DNA from: Planctomycetaceae bacterium
GTDB lineage: Bacteria; Planctomycetota; Planctomycetia; Pirellulales; UBA1268
NCBI GenBank assembly: GCA_002862165.1
Contig: PKCL01000223.1
Coordinates: forward strand, 1 to 10,986
DNA length: 10,986 nt
Direction: 5' to 3'
The position numbers were made by a program, and so were the translations under genes. How positions within the stretch are numbered: the first letter of the stretch is position 1; each line of letters opens with the position of its first letter. A model generated the notes under the pieces. It saw nothing but the letters and a program-made list of their open reading frames with translations. It made no database searches and was not told the DNA's origin. This document shows, in pieces, positions 1 through 6,144 of the stretch.

Positions 1-2
1 GT

Positions 3-6
3 GGAG
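3..6 (+). promoter_or_regulatory. Shine-Dalgarno site of the first sulfatase
   Basis: GGAG lies seven bases before the ATG at 14 and decides this start over the TTG at 11. A weak 5-bp stem (GATAC at 6-10 with GTATC at 16-20) would place part of the ATG in its loop. The hairpin is too short to claim regulation. Confidence 0.6.
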
Positions 7-13
7 ATACTTG

Positions 14-1429
14 ATGTATCGATGTGCTTTATTGCTGGCCAGTATCTTTTCCGTAGCGCTTCTGAGTGATCTTCCAAGTTGCCGTGCTGATCAGCCAAAT
101 GTTGTGATGATCAGTATTGATGATCTGAATGACTGGACGGGATTCTTGGGCGGGCATCCAGATGTGTCCACTCCAAACATGAATTCACTTGCATCGCGGG
201 CAAGAAACTTCACGAATGCGCACTGTGCGGTACCCGTGTGTTCTCCATCACGCATTAGTGTGATGTCGGGAACAGCCCCAACGACGCACGGTAGTTACGA
301 GATTGGTCCGAGGTACGAGGAGTTGCCAGCCCTCCATAACGTACCGACAATACAAAGGTATTTTAAAGACCACGGGTATTGCACGCTGGCCGGCGGTAAA
401 GTGCTTCATCATGGATTCACTGGTAGGCTCTCCGAGGCAATCGATCAATCACTCGGGAGAAAAAAAAGCCCACGTCCTCGAAAGGCAATGAATCGACCCT
501 CAAGCTGGAGCGGTGCTTGGGATTGGGGTGAATATCCTGATGAGAATGCACAAATGGCTGATCATCAGCTGGCTCTTGATTCAGTAAAATTTCTTCAGAA
601 TGATTCGAAGACTCCATTCTTTCTCTCAGTTGGTTTTTTCAGGCCTCATGTGCCTCTCTTTGTACCACCGTGCTGGTTTCAAAAGTATGATATCGAGTCG
701 ATTCATCTGCCGAATATTCCTAGTTGGGATCTTGATGATGTACCAAAAAACTTTTTGAATATAAATAGTTACGCACTTGCTCCAACCCATGCTGAAGTAC
801 TACAGGATGGAAAACAGAGAGAACTAACGCAGGCCTATCTTGCATCGATCAGCTTCGTTGATGCGTGTGTCGGTCGTGTAGTTGATGCATTGCAGGCGAG
901 CCAATATGCAAAGAACACGTATGTTGTTGTATGGAGTGATCATGGCTTTCACCTTGGTGAAAAAAACCATTGGGCAAAGCGCACGCTTTGGGAAGAGTCG
1001 ACTCGTGTGCCATTGCTTATTAGTGGACCTGAAATTTTTCGTGATGTGCCATGTAAGCAGTCAGTAAGTCTGATTGACATCTATCCAACGCTTGTCGATC
1101 TATGTGGTCTTCCAAAAAATAAAAATCTTGAGGGACTCTCCCTCGTCCCCCAACTTGAGGACCCAAGAACCGTGAGAGAGAAACCAGCGATCACATCCTC
1201 GTATTTTGGAAATCATGCCATTCGAAGTCGAGATTGGCGACTTATTGTCTATGAGAATGGCGAAGAAGAGTTGTATGATCATCGGAATGATCCTGAGGAA
1301 TTTCAGAATCTTGCTGATAACACGCAGTACGAAACGATAAAAAATAGATTGCGCAGGTGGTTACCAGAGCAGGTGGCAGCAGAATTTAAGAAGAAATCTG
1401 AAAGAAATAGATTACTGGATAAGAAATAG
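14..1429 (+). CDS. Secreted type I sulfatase, iduronate-2-sulfatase-like
   Basis: This is a 471-aa sulfatase of the alkaline phosphatase superfamily that should hydrolyse sulfate esters, probably on a sulfated polysaccharide outside the cytoplasm. The N-terminus is a hydrophobic signal peptide (about residues 1-25). The active-site signature C-S-P-S-R is at 76-80, and Cys76 is the residue normally converted to formylglycine. Metal ligands fit Asp36-Asp37 near the N-terminus and Asp309-His310 in the block WSDHGFHLGEKNHW; further likely active-site residues are Lys129, His212 and Lys322. Length is normal for the family. The ATG at 14 is preferred over the adjacent TTG at 11 because GGAG lies at 3-6, seven bases upstream. 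The C-terminal tail is lysine/arginine rich and ends inside a 19-bp tandem duplication. The gene converges on the patatin gene. The family is confident; the exact substrate cannot be read from sequence. Confidence 0.93.
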   Translation: MYRCALLLASIFSVALLSDLPSCRADQPNVVMISIDDLNDWTGFLGGHPDVSTPNMNSLASRARNFTNAHCAVPVCSPSRISVMSGTAPTTHGSYEIGPRYEELPALHNVPTIQRYFKDHGYCTLAGGKVLHHGFTGRLSEAIDQSLGRKKSPRPRKAMNRPSSWSGAWDWGEYPDENAQMADHQLALDSVKFLQNDSKTPFFLSVGFFRPHVPLFVPPCWFQKYDIESIHLPNIPSWDLDDVPKNFLNINSYALAPTHAEVLQDGKQRELTQAYLASISFVDACVGRVVDALQASQYAKNTYVVVWSDHGFHLGEKNHWAKRTLWEESTRVPLLISGPEIFRDVPCKQSVSLIDIYPTLVDLCGLPKNKNLEGLSLVPQLEDPRTVREKPAITSSYFGNHAIRSRDWRLIVYENGEEELYDHRNDPEEFQNLADNTQYETIKNRLRRWLPEQVAAEFKKKSERNRLLDKK

Positions 1430-1439
1430 ATTACTGGAT
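1402..1439 (+). repeat. Perfect 19-bp tandem duplication at the sulfatase 3' end
   Basis: The unit AAGAAATAGATTACTGGAT occurs at 1402-1420 and again, unchanged, at 1421-1439. The sulfatase stop codon (TAG, 1427-1429) falls in the second copy. Because 19 is not a multiple of 3, the second copy is read in another frame and supplies the stop. Without the duplication, reading would continue GAT AAA TAG, so the protein would end almost identically. The perfect match suggests a recent slippage event. Confidence 0.9.
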
Positions 1440-1463
1440 AAATAGTATCTCTATTTCAGTGGT

Positions 1464-1493
1464 CTGATGTGCCTGAGACACGCGGTGCATCGG
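1464..1493 (+). other. Stem-loop downstream of the sulfatase
   Basis: CTGATGTGCC (1464-1473) can pair with GGTGCATCGG (1484-1493) around a 10-base loop. Seven pairs are Watson-Crick and three are G-U. The G-U pairs work only in a plus-strand transcript, so it could be a 3'-end structure of the sulfatase mRNA. No run of T follows, so it is not a classical intrinsic terminator. Confidence 0.35.
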
Positions 1494-1514
1494 CTTGTGG
1501 TCAAGGAGTGAGCT

Positions 1515-1548
1515 ACGTTTGAAGTAGCACGACGTTTGAAATAGCACG
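1515..1548. repeat. 17-bp tandem duplication in the convergent gap
   Basis: ACGTTTGAAGTAGCACG (1515-1531) is followed directly by ACGTTTGAAATAGCACG (1532-1548), with one mismatch, and ACG continues a third copy. It lies between the two convergent genes and overlaps no coding sequence. Confidence 0.85.
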
Positions 1549-1556
1549 ACGAGATA

Positions 1557-3401
1557 CTATGCGTAGGGGAAAAGTTCGGGGTCAAGCTGTTTCAGGAGCC
1601 TTCTCAATTGAGGCAAAGCTTCACGAGTTGCAATAACACCTTGTTGTGCAATTGCCGAAGCATTCTGGAAGTCGGTCAATTGAAATGCCGAGACATCTGG
1701 TTCGATTGTAAAATCAGTGTCTTGAGTACCCATTTTTCGAATATTTCTATCTTGTGCGGCTCGGACTCGTCCTAATGTTTGGAACATGTTTGGTGTGTTC
1801 ATCTGATCAGTAGGAGTTGTCGGATCATTTCCGGCAAACATGTGTCCGATTTTAGCAGCCACATCAACAGCAACAATGAATGTTGCTCCTTGATTTACTA
1901 ACACGTCAGCTGGAACATTGTTGAGGATTCCACCGTCAACAAGCACTCTCCCATTTTGACAGATCGGCGGGGAAACTCCGGGAAGATTGATGCTCTCAAG
2001 AATTGCGTTTGCGGCATCTCCACTAGCTCGGTGCACCTGTTCTGCTGCCACAAGGTCAGCAGTGACTGATGTGAACGGAATAGAAAGTTGCTCCAGAGTC
2101 CAATCGAAAAGATGTGTGCGAAGCATCTCACCCCAGCCACCCCCACGAAATTTCCCAATCATGTACCAGGTATCACCGTAGGGCAGAAACTTATACCGTT
2201 TATTTGGCTTTAAGTCTTGAGAAAATGTTTCGATAAGCCATGTACTGTCGTATCCAGCGGCGTATGGAATGCCGGTAAGAGCCCCAGCACTTGTACCAGA
2301 AAGAAAATCTATAGGTATGCCTTCTTCGTCCAGTACGCTGAGAACTCCAAGATGAGCCATACCTCGGGCCGCCCCTCCTCCAAGTGCAAACCCAATGGAA
2401 GAACCACGCAGATTACGAATAATACGTTCAATTCCGCTTTTGCGAGTGGTATGGCACGATTGGCCAAATCCGTCCCAGTGAATTTTAAAGTCACCACGGC
2501 AGATTGAGTGCATGTTTTTCAGAGGGTCAGCAACCTGCTGTGTACCCCGAAGAATTCGCACAAGTGATATTTTTTTTCGAGCAGCTGGATGACATTTAGA
2601 AAGCTCAGAAAGAAGGCTTTCTGTTTCTCGAGAAGTATTTGAATCGAAGCAACATAGGATAGTATCTGAATCTTGAAGAACCTCATTGAGGTATTCGATG
2701 TTTTTATCGAGTCGAATATCAAGAATACAGCGTTCAATAGTTGCCCAGCTAGATGCCTCTGAACGAACTTCATTTGGATTGCGTAGATTGCCGTGCTGGT
2801 CAAGAAGGCTAATTGAGCGTTTCGCAGTGACTAGCGTATCCTCACGATCGGAAATAACAGCAACATCCTCACCGAGAGATTGTAAGCGACGAATTAGTGT
2901 CGTTGAGAGGTGACGATATTCTTCAGATGCATGCAGAATGGCAACAAGGTGTGGACGATGCCCAATCCGTTTTGGTGTGAAGGCTTGATGAAGGCGCATC
3001 CCAAGAGCACCTAAAAGATTTCGATGCCATCGTGGTATCTGGTTGAGTAATTCAATGGCGTCTTGTCTCTTGATTGCTAACCCAGTTAGGTTCTGGGTCG
3101 TGTCGACATTAATAGGACTTTGATCCTCATGAAAAAGTCCGAGGAGACCGAATTGGTGGCTGCGACCAATGATCTGGACTATATGAGGAACATCATCTAC
3201 TCCTGGTATCCAAAGACGCGCCGCTCCACTAATAATGAGCAGAAGATCCATAAATGGATTCTCTTGAGAGTGAAGAGGTGTATCAGCTTCGAATGTGATA
3301 ACCGATGCACGTGAGGCAATAAGGTCGAGCTCTTCGTCTGTGAGTCCATTCGTTGAACGGTGGAGCCTGAGTAGAGTTAATATGTTTGGCAAAGGAGCCA
3401 T
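1557..3401 (-). CDS. Cyclic-nucleotide-binding-domain and patatin-domain phospholipase (NTE-like)
   Basis: This 614-aa protein joins an N-terminal CRP/FNR-type effector-binding domain (about residues 15-140) to a C-terminal patatin lipase domain (about 335-510). It resembles the neuropathy target esterase family of serine phospholipases/lysophospholipases. A middle region (about 145-310) looks like the linker domain of bacterial NTE homologues. In the patatin domain the oxyanion-hole loop is GGGAARG (341-347), the nucleophile elbow is G-T-S-A-G (369-373, Ser371), and the dyad aspartate is in D-G-G (489-491, Asp489). I chose the ATG at 3401 because AGGTGAT, complementary to the 16S 3' end, lies four bases upstream. 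A GTG at 3449 would add 16 residues and has no such site. Hydrolysis of membrane lipids, gated by a small ligand, is inferred from family knowledge; whether the domain binds a nucleotide is unknown. It follows the second sulfatase after 129 nt. Confidence 0.93.
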   Translation of the reverse strand: MAPLPNILTLLRLHRSTNGLTDEELDLIASRASVITFEADTPLHSQENPFMDLLLIISGAARLWIPGVDDVPHIVQIIGRSHQFGLLGLFHEDQSPINVDTTQNLTGLAIKRQDAIELLNQIPRWHRNLLGALGMRLHQAFTPKRIGHRPHLVAILHASEEYRHLSTTLIRRLQSLGEDVAVISDREDTLVTAKRSISLLDQHGNLRNPNEVRSEASSWATIERCILDIRLDKNIEYLNEVLQDSDTILCCFDSNTSRETESLLSELSKCHPAARKKISLVRILRGTQQVADPLKNMHSICRGDFKIHWDGFGQSCHTTRKSGIERIIRNLRGSSIGFALGGGAARGMAHLGVLSVLDEEGIPIDFLSGTSAGALTGIPYAAGYDSTWLIETFSQDLKPNKRYKFLPYGDTWYMIGKFRGGGWGEMLRTHLFDWTLEQLSIPFTSVTADLVAAEQVHRASGDAANAILESINLPGVSPPICQNGRVLVDGGILNNVPADVLVNQGATFIVAVDVAAKIGHMFAGNDPTTPTDQMNTPNMFQTLGRVRAAQDRNIRKMGTQDTDFTIEPDVSAFQLTDFQNASAIAQQGVIATREALPQLRRLLKQLDPELFPYA

Positions 3402-3437
3402 TCGTATCACCTGTTCTAGTCGTATCACCTTTTCTAG
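3402..3437 (-). repeat. 18-bp tandem duplication carrying the ribosome binding site
   Basis: On the plus strand TCGTATCACCTGTTCTAG (3402-3419) is followed directly by TCGTATCACCTTTTCTAG (3420-3437), with one mismatch. On the coding strand each copy carries AGGTGAT. If translation began at the upstream GTG (3449), the repeat would encode LEKVIR-LEQVIR. Confidence 0.9.
3406..3412 (-). promoter_or_regulatory. Ribosome binding site of the patatin gene (duplicated)
   Basis: AGGTGAT on the minus strand, four bases before the ATG at 3401, matches the complement of the 16S rRNA 3' end (AGGAGGTGATC). A second AGGTGAT sits 18 bases further upstream (3424-3430), in the other copy of a tandem repeat. 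The near copy decides the start codon. Confidence 0.65.
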
Positions 3438-3530
3438 GAAATGTCCCACGGCTAGTAAGATGCCTATTGAGACTCTATGTTTTGATATCGGCTCCTTACT
3501 CGCTAAAGTCCACTGAACGAGGGCAAATTA

Positions 3531-4943
3531 TCAACTGCTGTTTTTCCTATGCTTCTTTCGAGTTTGCGTGGTAGGAGGAGTATTTGCCGAGGGAAGAAAT
3601 GCGGCCAGACGCTGCTTCGTCGCTGCCATTACCGGATCCTGTGCAAGATTTGTGTATTCGTATGGATCTTTTACATGATCGTACAGTTCTTCACTGCCGT
3701 CTGAGTAACGGATATAACGGAATTGTCTATCACGAAGAGCATGATTACGGTAACCATGGGTAGTGAGTGCAACGCCATCCCAATCACAGTGTGGGTCCTT
3801 CAGGAGAGTCGCCATGCTGGCACCTTTGGCGTGGTTCGGTGTTGGCACATTAACAAGTTCACAGAGCGTTGGATAAATACTCAAAAAATCAACGGGTTGC
3901 TCACAACGTTCTCCTCCTGTTGTGATACCTGGAGCAACCCAGATCAAAGGTGATCGCGTAGCTTCTTCCCAGAGAGCGAATTTCCGCCAATGTTGTTTTT
4001 CCCCAAGATGCCATCCGTGATCACCCCATAGCACAACAATGGTATTGTCTCGTTCGGGACTCTTTTCGTACGCATCAAGAAGACGGCCAATATTCATGTC
4101 AGTGTATGCAATCGTTGCCAGGTATGACCGGACTGCATCTTTCCATCGTCCCGATTGAAGAAACTTTGCGTGATCTTTCTCAGGACCAGCTACCTTGACG
4201 CCTGCTGCCGGTATATCATCAAGATCATCTTTTTTGTGTGGAGGCAATTGAATTGATTCAAGAGGATAGTGTTCATAGTATTTTCTTGGAACTGCCCAAG
4301 GTAAGTGGGGTTTACTTAAGCCACAGGCTAAAAAGAACGGTTTGTTTCTTTTTTCTTTGAGCTGCTCGATACAAAAGTCCACTGTGTGCCAATCAGGTAG
4401 GTCTTCATCCTGTAAATCAATTTCAAGCGGCTCGTGGTAGCCTTCATTTTTTCTTGGAGCCCGCCCAGCACTTTGGCCGCGTCGTGTTGGTGGATACTGG
4501 TCCCATTCGGAGGCGTAAACAGTTTTAAGGCCACCTGAACTCGAGTGATAGGTTTTGCCCATCGCTGCTGTGTAGTACCCATGATTTTTTAGATGTGCAT
4601 TGAGGTTAAGGCCCTCAGCGATATGGTTTTTCCAGGGGTCCGCATTAAGGTAGCAACCGGAAGAGTGAGGTCGAATTCCTGACCATAGCGCCGCTCTTGA
4701 CGGGCCGCATGCAGGAGCGGCGCAGTGAGCGTTCGTGAAGGAAACACCCATGGCAGCCAAGCGGTCAATATTTGGCGTCTTGCATTGTGGGTTTCTGCCT
4801 GTGTACCCAACCCAATGATTAAGGTCATCGACGGCGATAAAAAGTATGTTTGGCTGTTTCGCCAACACATTCTCCAAGCCCGTACATGTGAGTAAGACGA
4901 GGAACAAAAGAGTCATTTTTAAGCGTGTCGAGTAGGGATTCAT
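3531..4943 (-). CDS. Secreted type I sulfatase, iduronate-2-sulfatase-like (second copy)
   Basis: This 470-aa sulfatase has a signal peptide (hydrophobic core about 10-22, probable cleavage after V-L-A at 26-28). The catalytic signature C-G-P-S-R is at 79-83, so Cys79 should be matured to formylglycine. Expected metal ligands are Asp39-Asp40 and Asp308-His309; Lys130, His133, His213 and Lys321 fit other active-site positions. It shares visible blocks with the first sulfatase (HLGEK.HW, LWEE.TR.PL, EELYDH..DP), so the two are paralogues, but they differ enough that distinct substrates are likely. The ATG at 4943 follows a weak GGAA; Met10 (4916) has no ribosome binding site and would shorten the signal peptide's basic region. 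It starts 19 nt after the 103-aa membrane protein gene, so the two are probably co-transcribed. The tail (about 451-470) is rich in Thr, Pro, Lys and Arg. Confidence 0.93.
   Translation of the reverse strand: MNPYSTRLKMTLLFLVLLTCTGLENVLAKQPNILFIAVDDLNHWVGYTGRNPQCKTPNIDRLAAMGVSFTNAHCAAPACGPSRAALWSGIRPHSSGCYLNADPWKNHIAEGLNLNAHLKNHGYYTAAMGKTYHSSSGGLKTVYASEWDQYPPTRRGQSAGRAPRKNEGYHEPLEIDLQDEDLPDWHTVDFCIEQLKEKRNKPFFLACGLSKPHLPWAVPRKYYEHYPLESIQLPPHKKDDLDDIPAAGVKVAGPEKDHAKFLQSGRWKDAVRSYLATIAYTDMNIGRLLDAYEKSPERDNTIVVLWGDHGWHLGEKQHWRKFALWEEATRSPLIWVAPGITTGGERCEQPVDFLSIYPTLCELVNVPTPNHAKGASMATLLKDPHCDWDGVALTTHGYRNHALRDRQFRYIRYSDGSEELYDHVKDPYEYTNLAQDPVMAATKQRLAAFLPSANTPPTTQTRKKHRKNSS
4688..4723 (-). repeat. 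GC-rich 9-bp inverted repeat around the sulfatase active-site codons
   Basis: GCGCCGCTC (4688-4696) and GAGCGGCGC (4715-4723) are exact reverse complements separated by 18 bases. The arms encode the alanine-rich flanks of the signature, and the loop encodes most of C-G-P-S-R. Codon choice plus repeated Ala residues may be enough to explain it. Confidence 0.6.
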
Positions 4944-4962
4944 CGTATTTCCAAGAATGCTT

Positions 4963-5274
4963 TCAGGATGTTTTTTGAGATGAGAAAATGCTGCTTTTTG
5001 CCCAAAGCGATTTTGGGACGCCGATGATTTTAAGAGAAATGACTACAGAAAAGATAAGTACAACAGCATAAGATGCCTTCCAGTATCCAGAATTTGTCAC
5101 ATTTTCGAATGATGCAAGAAATGCAAAGATAGAAAAAAAGGAAATGCCGAGAAGAAAACACACAGTTAGAATTTTTAATACCGTTTTTACAGCCTCAACT
5201 CGGAGTGCTATGAGCCACAGTATAAAAAAAAGAACAGACAGACCGCATGCAGCGAGAATCAACGTTGTAGACAT
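4963..5274 (-). CDS. Small integral membrane protein, unknown function
   Basis: This 103-aa protein is not one I recognise. It is strongly hydrophobic, with three likely membrane spans at about residues 3-25, 33-56 and 66-86, a basic loop between spans 1 and 2 (Arg25, Lys30, Lys34) and a short Ser/Lys-rich C-terminus (88-103). There are no catalytic-looking motifs; Cys10 and Cys39 lie in the membrane. The ATG at 5274 is preceded by GAGAG about ten bases upstream. It sits 66 nt after the small 5341-5535 gene and 19 nt before the sulfatase, so it is probably in the same transcript as the sulfatase. Composition and codon use look coding and match the neighbours. A role in membrane transport or complex assembly is only a guess. 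Confidence 0.7.
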   Translation of the reverse strand: MSTTLILAACGLSVLFFILWLIALRVEAVKTVLKILTVCFLLGISFFSIFAFLASFENVTNSGYWKASYAVVLIFSVVISLKIIGVPKSLWAKSSIFSSQKTS

Positions 5275-5340
5275 TTTTACTTTTCTCTCAGTTACTTCTT
5301 TCTGAGTTAAAGCTTCGAGTAAAGGTAGATCCTAGCTGAA

Positions 5341-5535
5341 TTATTCATTTTCCTGATCCGAATCAGCCTGTTTCTTTAGTTGCTCAATCATTTTCTGGAC
5401 ATCGACTTGGGCTTGGCAAAAAGTATCATCCGGATTGAGTGACTCCTCATCTTTCATAGTTCCATCTCTCTTGAGTTTACGCGAAGTTAAATAAATCAAA
5501 ATCAGTAGCAGGCAACACGTTTGAAAGCCTAGCAA
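5341..5535 (-). CDS. Small single-span membrane protein, or the severed C-terminus of the upstream protein
   Basis: This 64-aa reading frame has one hydrophobic span (about 3-17), a basic stretch (TSRKLKRD, 17-24) and an acidic, glutamine-rich, probably helical tail. I do not recognise it. It begins with a TTG that has no ribosome binding site. It is in the same frame as the 5539-6015 gene, separated only by that gene's TGA and one TTC codon. It could be a separate small protein translated by re-initiation, the last membrane span and cytoplasmic tail of a six-span protein interrupted by the TGA, or a 38-aa soluble peptide from the internal ATG at 5457. The basic residues after the span predict a cytoplasmic tail. 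Confidence in coding is fair; confidence in its boundaries is low. Confidence 0.5.
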   Translation of the reverse strand: MLGFQTCCLLLILIYLTSRKLKRDGTMKDEESLNPDDTFCQAQVDVQKMIEQLKKQADSDQENE

Positions 5536-5538
5536 GAA

Positions 5539-6015
5539 TCAAATTCCACAATCGAATGCGATCGCGGAAGAAAATGAGGTGATGACCGTAAAAAGTATAT
5601 ACCACAGTCCAGTGTAAATAAGATTTAGTGTTTGGCGTTGTTTTCGATGCATTCTATTTTCGGAGTCCCCCCAATACCAAAAGGCAACTTTGAGGATAGT
5701 CACAAATATGATCAGGCAACCGCACGGAACAAAAAACAACATACGCCATTCGGCACTCCAGTAACGGTGTAAAAGAACGCTTTGCCAGCCAAAGAGAACG
5801 AGGCCACCAAGAAGACCGCCCCAAATGATATGAGATAATCTTGGTTTTCGAGGCAGCCAGTGGTATGAAAAAGCACCAATTGTGAAGAATGTAATACCGC
5901 CAAACCCTTGAAGGACGGCGTTGATCAAGTGACCGCAGCACATCAGCGAGATCAGTAACACACTGCAGAGGGTTTGAATGAGAAGGAGAGGTGCGATTGT
6001 AGGCAGTGGTATCAA
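5539..6015 (-). CDS. Multi-span membrane protein, unknown function
   Basis: This 158-aa protein has about five predicted membrane spans (roughly 9-29, 33-53, 62-82, 92-112 and 130-153) and many tryptophans and cysteines (Cys26-Cys27, Cys98, Cys100). The loop at 116-128 is charged and basic. I do not recognise a family. The start is a TTG at 6015, chosen because AAAGG lies at 6022-6026 and no ATG or GTG exists in this frame before the upstream stop at 6085-6087. Both the binding site and the TTG fall inside a perfect 10-bp hairpin. The frame stops at TGA (5539-5541) and continues open as a sixth span plus tail down to 5341, so the gene may be truncated by a nonsense change or read through. It follows mrp after 129 nt. 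Confidence 0.6.
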   Translation of the reverse strand: MIPLPTIAPLLLIQTLCSVLLISLMCCGHLINAVLQGFGGITFFTIGAFSYHWLPRKPRLSHIIWGGLLGGLVLFGWQSVLLHRYWSAEWRMLFFVPCGCLIIFVTILKVAFWYWGDSENRMHRKQRQTLNLIYTGLWYILFTVITSFSSAIAFDCGI

Positions 6016-6024
6016 CCACTGCCT
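6001..6024 (-). promoter_or_regulatory. Perfect hairpin over a ribosome binding site and start codon
   Basis: AGGCAGTGGT (6001-6010) is the exact reverse complement of ACCACTGCCT (6015-6024), with a four-base loop. In the minus-strand transcript this 10-bp stem takes in the GG and one A of the AAAGG binding site, and the TTG start straddles stem and loop. It could block or tune translation of the 5539-6015 gene, or cap the 3' end of the nuo-mrp message. No U-run follows on the minus strand, so an intrinsic terminator is unlikely. Confidence 0.6.
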
Positions 6025-6144
6025 TTCTGGAGTGTTTTTAATATTCTGGAAATAGGAAAATAAAATTCCTGCTATGACTGAGAGCTACTTGAACTGCGTG
6101 AAAAATAGAATCGGCAGCAGTAGCGAATCACTCATGAATGAGCC

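Larger units (their letters stand above)
1442..1560. repeat. 10-bp inverted repeat bracketing the convergent gap
   Basis: ATAGTATCTC at 1442-1451 is the exact reverse complement of GAGATACTAT at 1551-1560, with 99 bases between the arms. The right arm covers the patatin gene's TAG stop. The arms enclose the 1464-1493 stem-loop and the 17-bp tandem repeat. It could be a small miniature-element-like unit or a chance match; no target-site duplication is obvious. Confidence 0.5.

Noticed and set aside
1130..1144. 6-bp hairpin GAGGGA-CTC-TCCCTC in the first sulfatase
   Set aside because: It is short and lies within conserved coding sequence, with no context suggesting a function.
2598..2622. 7-bp inverted repeat AGAAAGC/GCTTTCT in the patatin gene
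   Set aside because: Stems of this size with an 11-base loop are expected by chance in 11 kb.
3402..3449. GTG at 3449 as the patatin start (630 aa)
   Set aside because: It has no Shine-Dalgarno site, and the extra residues are mostly the translated 18-bp repeat; the ATG at 3401 has AGGTGAT directly upstream. It is kept as an alternative.
5281..5314. CTCAG/CTGAG stem before the 103-aa gene
   Set aside because: It has five base pairs with a 10-base loop and no T-run; indistinguishable from chance.
5510..5541. Selenocysteine insertion at the TGA at 5539-5541
   Set aside because: Only a short imperfect stem can be drawn after the TGA, with no convincing bacterial SECIS shape, and the position is a membrane-span boundary rather than a redox site.
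5654..6019. A 121-aa minus-strand reading frame from a GTG at 6019
   Set aside because: It overlaps the 5539-6015 gene in another frame, has no coherent membrane or domain pattern, and its start lies in the same hairpin; a shadow frame.
6124..6144. Possible terminator after mrp (CTCAT/ATGAG)
   Set aside because: The stem is only 5 bp with a 2-base loop and no U-run follows, so it does not support a terminator call.
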